From NCBI GenBank assembly GCA_964588175.1, contig CAZPNW010000152.1, forward strand, positions 1 through 20,434: 20,434 bases of DNA, written 5' to 3'. The notes under the pieces were generated by a model, which searched no databases, was not told the origin of the DNA, and worked only from the letters and a program-made list of their open reading frames with translations. The position numbers were made by a program, and so were the translations under genes. Below are positions 19,301 to 20,434 of this stretch, piece after piece. The first letter of the stretch is position 1, and each line of letters opens with the position of its first letter. This DNA comes from JBAZTA01 sp964588175. Its GTDB lineage: Bacteria; Omnitrophota; Gorgyraeia; Gygaellales; Profunditerraquicolaceae.

Positions 19301-20434
19301 ATCTTGTAGGAAAGATCAGAAAGAATAACAGAAAACAATATACATATTTGTTGGAAAAGCTGTCTACTGAGGTTGGGTATTCAAAACTATGTGATTCGTT
19401 CGAGGCTGAAGATTCCTTGCTGCAGCTTTTAGAGATGTCGGGTAATCCGTTCGCCGGTAAAAGTTTTTATGTGACGCTTATGCCCTGTAATAATTGTCTC
19501 AAGGCGATCGCTCTATTAAAACTCAAAGAGGTGTTTTATGTGGAAACACACCCGCGGGATGATTTTAAAGAGAAAAGCCAGGAAATATCTGATTCGCTTG
19601 GAATTGCTTTGCCGATAACGATTTGCCATTTTGAAATGACTACAAGAAGCCCGAATAAAATGTTTTTCGAACTTGTCATGCACAAGGATGAACACGATAA
19701 ACTGCAAAAAGCAATAGAAGAAATACGGGTTTTGTTAAAAAACGAGTTTGATGATCATTGTGAGCTTCTGCGGGAGAATGAGCGTTTGAACGATAAAATG
19801 AACACTGTCCTTAAGAAGCTATCAGCTAAGGCTATGGTTTTAAATTATGGTATGTTCCGCAAGGAAAGGGCAGGAGGGCTCTGGAATGGGGACATAAGAG
19901 AACAGCAGGAAATCACTTTTATTATGAGAATGCTACTGGATGTGAATGTGACAGAGGGTGATCTTCTGAAATTCGAATATCTTCTGAATAAAGAGTTTAA
20001 TTATCCGCTTGCGATAAAGCTTGCTGAAATAAGTACGCATGCAGAAATCATAATGCTTGCTTTAGAGATGAAACATAAGTATCAAATGATCTTGCGTGAA
20101 GAAAATAGATGGCGGCAAGAAAGAGCAGAAGAGCTTAATGACCGTTATCCGTTTTGTTATCCTTTATCTGTGCCCGAGCCTGTATCGTCTGAGGCTGTGC
20201 AAAGATGGGGCAATACCTCTATTATTGAATTAGCAGTTGTATCGTTAGAGGGAGCAATAACCATTCAGTTGTTAAAAGGCCGTTATTACGATGATTGGCA
20301 AGGGTCGTTAGCTTCCCAGTTACAAAGATTGAATGCGCAAAGCCGCAGTCCTCCGGAATGTTCCATTGTTATTACCGCCGATCATTTCCTTACTGCAGGT
20401 AATGTTGCCGCGTGCAATATTTCTTCTCAAACAG
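1..20434 (+). CDS. giant multi-domain protein, internal fragment open at both ends
   Basis: Frame 1 is free of TAA, TAG and TGA for all 6811 codons, and both start and stop lie outside the window. With even base use, the chance of a random frame staying open this long is about e^-327. The translation is a chain of different enzyme-like folds (two HD hydrolases, two methyltransferase-like folds, two papain-like domains, M50 protease, kinase, one or two GNATs, GHKL ATPase, PHP, HAD, ThiG-like barrel, deaminase) joined by Ser/Ala-Ser-Pro-Leu linkers. This is unlike the usual bacterial giant proteins, which are built of adhesin repeats. Catalytic motifs are read in phase throughout, which argues against a chance reading frame. 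The only clear hydrophobic membrane segments I see are at 8341-8700. Giant genes are known in Omnitrophota, and that assignment is inference. No internal start need be assumed, and no alternative genetic code is indicated. Confidence 0.97.
1381..1860 (+). other. charged helical block with a HELRH motif
   Basis: Residues 461-620 are rich in Lys and Glu and likely helical, with a probable short coiled coil at about 461-495. Residues 567-571 read HELRH, inside YVTHELRHQV. This matches the zinc-metalloprotease pattern HExxH, but it also resembles the H-box of histidine kinases (SHELR). No downstream third zinc ligand or ATPase domain directly adjoins it, so neither reading is secure. The following Ala/Ser-rich stretch (about 1885-1935) looks like a flexible linker. 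Confidence 0.35.
1921..3320 (+). other. unassigned block with Cys cluster
   Basis: Residues 641-1107, no recognised family. The first part (about 655-680) has a helix with an NPLAAALDLL stretch that resembles a degenerate dimerisation helix of sensor kinases, lacking the phospho-His. Near the end, Cys998, Cys1004, Cys1009 and Cys1011 form a tight cluster (C-x5-C-x4-C-x-C) that could bind zinc or an iron-sulfur cluster. Between them lie mostly helical sequences with no visible catalytic motif. Function unknown. Confidence 0.4.
3325..4140 (+). other. ACT-like regulatory region
   Basis: The last part (residues 1296-1380) has an ACT-like pattern: a beta strand (WIMRFTI), a helix with LLRITRLLRARGINIQS, then a strand ending in QIEVPG and a second helix. 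Two earlier segments (residues 1114-1165 and 1218-1290) have a similar strand-helix-strand rhythm and may be divergent copies. ACT domains bind small ligands and, in Rel/SpoT proteins, regulate the ppGpp enzymes. Here the region directly precedes a SpoT-like HD domain, the reverse of the usual Rel order. An SSPI linker sits at 3547 within this region. The third copy is plausible and the first two are weak. Confidence 0.45.
3547..3558 (+). repeat. SSPI linker
   Basis: Residues SSPI within VSSPIS, the first clear member of the [SAT]SP[LVIM] linker series. It lies between the first and second ACT-like segments. Confidence 0.5.
4180..4680 (+). other. SpoT/MESH1-like HD hydrolase domain
   Basis: Residues 1394-1560 match the HD hydrolase half of Rel/SpoT proteins. 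All the metal and catalytic signatures are present in order: His1430 in MHPLDVA, His1460-Asp1461 followed by TIEDG (the family's HDxxED), a downstream FGDDI...LLTK segment, and Asp1524/Asn1528 in IADRIHNLQTL. The family removes the 3' pyrophosphate of (p)ppGpp with Mn2+. No synthetase domain or TGS domain follows, so this would be hydrolase-only, like small alarmone hydrolases. It lies after the ACT-like region and is followed by a second, different HD domain. The fold call is strong and the substrate is inferred. Confidence 0.85.
5026..5037 (+). repeat. ASPI linker
   Basis: Residues ASPI in RGASPIT, directly before the HD-GYP-like domain and after the extension of the SpoT-like HD domain. 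Confidence 0.55.
5041..5520 (+). other. HD-GYP-like phosphohydrolase domain
   Basis: Residues 1681-1840 follow the HD-GYP layout: His1704 in LSHGDDVADLA, His1735-Asp1736 in LHDIEK (family HDIGK), a KYHTTPPFMG segment, His1793-His1794, Asp1816 in LADLISAM, and the terminal RPY at 1825-1827. HD-GYP proteins hydrolyse cyclic di-GMP. The GYP signature itself is replaced by NGPD, so cyclic di-GMP activity is not assured and the domain could act on another phosphoester. An ASPI linker at 5026 separates it from the SpoT-like HD domain. Confidence 0.75.
5521..6180 (+). other. unassigned helical block after HD-GYP-like domain
   Basis: Residues 1841-2060. Mostly amphipathic helix with no catalytic motif I can name. 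A Ser run (SSSAL, around 5983) resembles the later SSPL linkers but lacks the Pro, and probably separates the HD-GYP extension from the methyltransferase-like domain that follows. Confidence 0.4.
6181..6909 (+). other. Rossmann-fold methyltransferase-like domain 1
   Basis: Residues 2061-2303. Motif I of class I SAM-dependent methyltransferases is visible as VVCAGVGNG (residues 2148-2156), followed by a helix and YLLDYN with an acidic residue at the expected end of strand beta2. Motif IV is represented by DIVLMNLPSF (Asn2224-Leu-Pro), close to the NPPF/NLP type of N-methyltransferases and PrmC/TrmG-like enzymes. A helical cap (about 2061-2140) precedes it. Substrate unknown. The fold is fairly secure and the activity is inferred. 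Confidence 0.65.
7021..7740 (+). other. unassigned Cys-rich block
   Basis: Residues 2341-2580. Enriched in Cys and His compared with its neighbours (for example Cys2389, Cys2394 and Cys2395, then an LCSCGGLR stretch near residues 2447-2454 and two His at 2459-2460). It could bind metal or form a small zinc domain, but the spacing does not match a finger I know. It lies between the methyltransferase-like and the first papain-like domain. Function unknown. Confidence 0.35.
7741..8170 (+). other. papain/NlpC-P60-like Cys-His domain, copy 1
   Basis: Residues 2581-2723. The candidate nucleophile Cys2641 follows Asp2640 in WMDCDLYV. The candidate His2690 lies in VTHWGI, and the core strand is NGDLVVF at 2675. 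The block from residue 2675 to 2722 aligns without gaps to residues 5685-5732 of the second copy with 19 identities in 48, including a shared H.GI, VESK, VY, PL and MYG. NlpC/P60 and CHAP relatives cleave peptide or isopeptide bonds, often in peptidoglycan. A host-directed or self-processing role is equally possible here. It sits just before the membrane metalloprotease-like domain. Confidence 0.6.
8335..8800 (+). other. site-2-protease-like (M50) membrane metalloprotease domain
   Basis: Residues 2779-2933. A hydrophobic helix (about 2781-2806) runs into His2807-Glu2808-x-x-His2811 in LHEYAHLL, the M50 zinc motif. It is followed by a second hydrophobic stretch with AGPAMDL (residues 2854-2860; the family has a comparable Ala-Gly-Pro motif), a third at about 2880-2900, then NLHP and a KSDGY motif containing Asp2916-Gly2917 matching the family NxxP...DG. 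Site-2 proteases cut within membranes. This is the only clearly membrane-embedded part of the fragment and would anchor the giant chain. The local DNA is more AT-rich than the neighbours. Confidence 0.72.
8851..8865 (+). repeat. SSPLA linker
   Basis: SSPLA between the M50-like and kinase-fold domains. The bases from 8854 read tcgccgctggc, identical over 11 bases to the linkers at 14221, 15502 and 16210. Confidence 0.75.
8866..9480 (+). other. protein-kinase-fold domain
   Basis: Residues 2956-3160. The catalytic loop is ISDFKPANIM, with Asp3112, Lys3114 and Asn3117 in the positions of HxDLKPxN. The metal-binding Asp of the DFG motif is Asp3129 in VICDA. Upstream, AVRISKS supplies a basic residue near the ATP-lysine position (Arg3025 or Lys3028), a Glu-rich helix EFERF follows, and VERVQGNSL resembles the hinge. 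The activation segment is very short, as in aminoglycoside or lipopolysaccharide kinase relatives. It is bounded by an SSPLA linker (8851) and an ASPL linker (9517). Substrate unknown. Confidence 0.65.
9517..9528 (+). repeat. ASPL linker
   Basis: ASPL closing the kinase-fold domain, followed by an unassigned helical block. Confidence 0.6.
9529..10698 (+). other. unassigned helical block between linkers
   Basis: Residues 3177-3566. Largely helical with Leu/Glu/Lys-rich heptad-like stretches. A Lys/Ser-rich stretch at about 10390-10420 (KKKGSSSAS) seems to divide it into two units, the second (residues 3478-3566) short and alpha/beta-like. No catalytic motif is visible. It begins straight after the ASPL linker at 9517 and ends at the ASPL linker at 10699. 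Confidence 0.4.
10699..10746 (+). repeat. paired ASPLA and SSPI linkers
   Basis: ASPLA (10699-10713) and SSPI (10735-10746) lie twelve residues apart, separating two unassigned blocks. Confidence 0.6.
10747..11652 (+). other. unassigned domain between linkers
   Basis: Residues 3583-3884, bounded by GSSPI (10735) and ASPV (11653). The first half is helical. The second half (about 3740-3850) is strand-rich, with FTLVETTENYYW, PVILFFDIEKL and a VNGNPRDIAEVRP stretch, suggesting a compact beta-rich enzyme fold. I cannot place it in a family; an ADP-ribosyltransferase-like fold is one possibility but no diagnostic triad is evident. Confidence 0.4.
11653..11667 (+). repeat. ASPVA linker
   Basis: ASPVA directly before the first GNAT-like domain. 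Confidence 0.65.
11665..12222 (+). other. GNAT N-acetyltransferase-like domain 1
   Basis: Residues 3889-4074. The acetyl-CoA pyrophosphate loop is Arg4007-Gly-Ile-Gly4010 in YRGIGKALSLL, fitting the GNAT motif A pattern (Q/R-x-x-G-x-G/A). The typical C-terminal strand signature appears as FYLADGFEPF (residues 4041-4050), comparable to the FYxKxGF ending of many GNATs. The preceding AYFGHIYVQAY strand fits beta4. The domain is neatly flanked by an ASPV linker (11653) and an ATSPLA linker (12223-12240). Acceptor unknown. Confidence 0.7.
12223..12240 (+). repeat. ATSPLA linker
   Basis: ATSPLA closing the first GNAT-like domain. Confidence 0.65.
12325..12336 (+). repeat. ASPV linker
   Basis: ASPV opening the GHKL ATPase segment, about 85 bases after the previous linker. 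Confidence 0.6.
12337..13020 (+). other. GHKL-type ATPase domain
   Basis: Residues 4113-4340. The N box is IGNIIQHVPEG (Asn4209, His4213, Gly4217), the G1 box is SDNGRGF (Asp4240, Gly4242, Gly4244), and the G2 box is GGHAGRGLPLA (Gly4275, Gly4277). The order and spacing match the ATP-binding half of sensor histidine kinases and related GHKL proteins. No receiver or clear phospho-His helix lies next to it, so it may act as a Ser/anti-sigma-like kinase or an ATP-binding module. It follows an ASPV linker (12325), and an SSPV linker follows at 13147. Confidence 0.75.
13147..13158 (+). repeat. SSPV linker
   Basis: SSPV in KSSSPVS, after the GHKL ATPase domain. Confidence 0.6.
13159..13584 (+). 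other. short helical block between linkers
   Basis: Residues 4387-4528, bounded by SSPV (13147) and SSPLA (13585). All-helical by composition, with no Cys/His pairs or Gly-rich loops. It is not recognised. It may be a spacer or protein-interaction bundle between the GHKL and GNAT-like domains. Confidence 0.35.
13585..13599 (+). repeat. SSPLA linker
   Basis: SSPLA in DSSSPLAP, before the second GNAT-like domain. Its codons differ from those of the 8851 copy. Confidence 0.7.
13600..14217 (+). other. GNAT-like domain 2 (weak)
   Basis: Residues 4534-4739, bounded by SSPLA linkers at 13585 and 14218. SLRGKGLMSL near residues 4671-4680 can be the acetyl-CoA loop (R-G-x-G-x), preceded by the strand YLHDISLG. 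The end of the unit, FHWLKKYFGAKP, resembles the common GNAT ending (FYxKxGFxP). The N-terminal half is not distinctive. Alternative: an unrelated alpha/beta fold. Confidence 0.45.
14218..14232 (+). repeat. SSPLA linker
   Basis: SSPLA before the PHP segment, sharing the 11-base core tcgccgctggc. Confidence 0.75.
14233..15498 (+). other. PHP phosphoesterase domain
   Basis: Residues 4745-5166. A short helical HEAT-like lead-in (about 4745-4815) precedes all PHP metal motifs: Asp4826-x-His4828-x-His4830 (IDIHTHT), Ser4834-Asp4835, Thr-Asp4859-His4860-Asp4861 (AITDHD), Glu4894 in GLEIT, His4905 in VHLLVY, His5045 in IAHP, and Ser5127-Asp5128-x-His5130. This full set suggests an active trinuclear metal site, as in TrpH/YciV (5'-3' exonuclease on RNA/DNA ends or nucleotide 3'-phosphates) and histidinol phosphatase. 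An insert of about 130 residues separates motifs HLL and AHP. Linkers flank it at 14218 and 15499. Confidence 0.85.
15499..15513 (+). repeat. ASPLA linker
   Basis: ASPLA exactly between the PHP and HAD domains; shares the 11-base core. Confidence 0.8.
15514..16206 (+). other. HAD phosphatase-like domain with altered motif I
   Basis: Residues 5172-5402. Motif I is FDLTQTL: Asp5180 is the nucleophile, but the second Asp of DxDxT is Thr5182. Motif II is ATNNG (Thr5281), motif III is Lys5314 in GKGKPDPGMF, and motif IV reads IGNSRQHD with Asn5339 and Asp5344 in place of the usual GDxxxD. The overall layout, with a helical cap (about 5190-5260), matches C1-cap HAD phosphatases. Loss of the acid/base Asp, together with Asn in motif IV, suggests slowed or changed chemistry. 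Bounded by ASPLA linkers at 15499 and 16207. Confidence 0.75.
16207..16257 (+). repeat. paired ASPLA and SSPV linkers
   Basis: ASPLA (16207-16221, with the 11-base core) and SSPV (16246-16257) joined by a Ser-rich stretch after the HAD domain. Confidence 0.75.
16258..16820 (+). other. unassigned block before second papain-like domain
   Basis: Residues 5420-5607. A helix-turn-helix-like N-terminal segment (EILELPVDEIVKWF) is followed by a basic, strand-rich part (about 5510-5560). The DNA at roughly 16540-16760 is visibly AT-richer than its neighbours. A short SSSC run at 16768 precedes the next domain. No family recognised. Confidence 0.35.
16820..17220 (+). other. papain/NlpC-P60-like Cys-His domain, copy 2
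   Basis: Residues 5607-5740. Candidate nucleophile Cys5650 follows Glu-Asp in GSEDCIVYAA at the start of a helix, as in NlpC/P60 and CHAP enzymes. Candidate His5700 is in VAHCGI, followed by the strand MVESK. Compared with copy 1 (7741-8170), the C-terminal 48 residues share 19 identities without gaps, so the two are paralogous modules of one chain. Here the Cys sits in a more typical helix context than in copy 1. Bond specificity is unknown. Confidence 0.68.
17251..17262 (+). repeat. ASPM linker
   Basis: ASPM between papain-like copy 2 and the ThiG-like barrel. The DNA is one base off the common linker core in the Leu codon. Confidence 0.65.
17263..18180 (+). other. ThiG-like TIM-barrel domain
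   Basis: Residues 5755-6060. The C-terminal half closely follows thiazole synthase ThiG: Lys5908 in YVKLEV (family Schiff-base Lys in IKLEV), GSHRGLGLP at 5972-5980 (family GSPIGSGLG), ECGIGDP at 6005-6011 (family DAGIGTP), and VLVNAAIT...DPVAAAVAFRNAV for the last strands and helix. ThiG makes the thiazole phosphate of thiamine from deoxyxylulose phosphate, dehydroglycine and ThiS-thiocarboxylate. The first 140 residues are divergent, and no ThiS or ThiF-like module is seen in the window. Fold good, thiamine role uncertain. ASPM linker at 17251. Confidence 0.7.
18190..19020 (+). other. methyltransferase-like Rossmann block 2 (weak)
   Basis: Residues 6064-6340. The stretch FVVASGYAGTD (6101-6111) has the Gly-rich loop of a SAM-binding motif I, followed by a helix and AYLIND, where Asp would end strand beta2. 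This is the same rhythm as in methyltransferase-like domain 1. Later strands (VVLTFRLF, MIVFVKD) could complete the sheet, but no motif IV is evident, so it may be inactive or another Rossmann fold. A Pro/Ser-rich linker with SSPV (19024) ends it. Confidence 0.4.
19024..19035 (+). repeat. SSPV linker
   Basis: SSPV in PGSSPVQ, before the deaminase domain. Confidence 0.6.
19036..19640 (+). other. zinc-dependent (CDA-like) deaminase domain
   Basis: Residues 6346-6547. His6422-Ala-Glu6424 (HAE, zinc ligand and proton shuttle) lies after a strand with LIIAAETNGPGTHE, and Pro6495-Cys6496-x-x-Cys6499 supplies the other zinc ligands in TLMPCNNC. Both are in the order of the cytidine deaminase-like superfamily (RibD, tRNA/nucleotide deaminases and toxin deaminases). 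About 70 residues separate the two motifs, longer than in free-standing cytidine deaminases. Substrate cannot be told. Confidence 0.8.
19641..20434 (+). other. coiled-coil-rich tail running off the window
   Basis: Residues 6547-6811. A long charged helical run (about 6561-6610) with heptad-like Leu spacing suggests a coiled coil, and a second charged helix lies near 6690-6715. The last 60 residues are more strand-like (IIELAVVSLEGAITIQLL) and are cut off at the window edge, so they probably start another domain. No family recognised. Confidence 0.45.

Noticed and set aside
18822..19301. 159-residue ORF on the minus strand
   Set aside because: Overlaps the + frame running into the deaminase HAE motif; low-complexity Ser/Ala-rich product without family signature.
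1..20434. Polyketide or nonribosomal peptide synthase
   Set aside because: The size invites it, but there is no ketosynthase, acyltransferase, carrier-protein (DSL), condensation (HHxxxDG) or adenylation signature.
1..20434. Several separate genes with overlooked stops or an alternative genetic code
   Set aside because: None of TAA, TAG or TGA occurs in frame 1, so no recoding needs to be invoked, and no start with a convincing Shine-Dalgarno site marks the domain borders I inspected.

Overview
The whole window lies inside one gene. Frame 1 of the + strand contains no stop codon from base 1 to base 20434 (6811 complete codons plus one base). I translated it line by line and found no frameshift. 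Neither the true start nor the true stop is present, so the protein is longer than 6,811 residues and the locus is part of a megagene. All shorter ORFs in the other five frames overlap this frame and carry no family signature I can recognise. Residue n below begins at base 3n-2 and is numbered from the window edge, not from the real N terminus.

The likely source is an uncultivated bacterium of the Omnitrophota (Omnitrophica/OP3) type. This is inference from three things: giant genes are known from that phylum, the protein is a string of many unrelated small enzyme domains, and it has recurrent Ser/Ala-Ser-Pro-Leu/Val linkers. No rRNA or marker gene is present to prove it, and other lineages with giant genes are possible.

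Layout, N to C: unassigned alpha/beta and helical blocks (1-3320) with a Cys cluster; an ACT-like segment (3325-4140); a SpoT-like HD hydrolase domain (4180-4680); an HD-GYP-like domain (5041-5520); a Rossmann methyltransferase-like domain (6181-6909); a Cys-rich block; a papain/NlpC-P60-like Cys-His domain (7741-8170); a membrane-embedded M50 metalloprotease-like domain (8335-8800); a protein-kinase-fold domain (8866-9480); about 2.1 kb of unassigned blocks; a GNAT acetyltransferase-like domain (11665-12222); a GHKL ATPase domain (12337-13020); a helical block; a second, weaker GNAT-like domain (13600-14217); a PHP phosphoesterase domain (14233-15498); a HAD phosphatase-like domain (15514-16206); a second copy of the papain-like domain (16820-17220); a ThiG-like TIM barrel (17263-18180); a second methyltransferase-like block (18190-19020); a zinc deaminase domain (19036-19640); and a coiled-coil-rich tail running off the window.

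Seventeen short linkers of the form [SAT]SP[LVIM], often followed by Ala, punctuate the chain and mostly fall between recognisable domains, especially after 8.8 kb. The most economical reading is a poly-enzyme built by accretion of separate genes through a common linker. Whether it stays one chain, is cut into pieces by its own protease-like domains, or acts as a multi-effector delivered to a host or prey cell cannot be decided from sequence alone. No promoter, RBS, terminator, tRNA, rRNA, IS or CRISPR is supported in the window, and there is no intergenic stretch.
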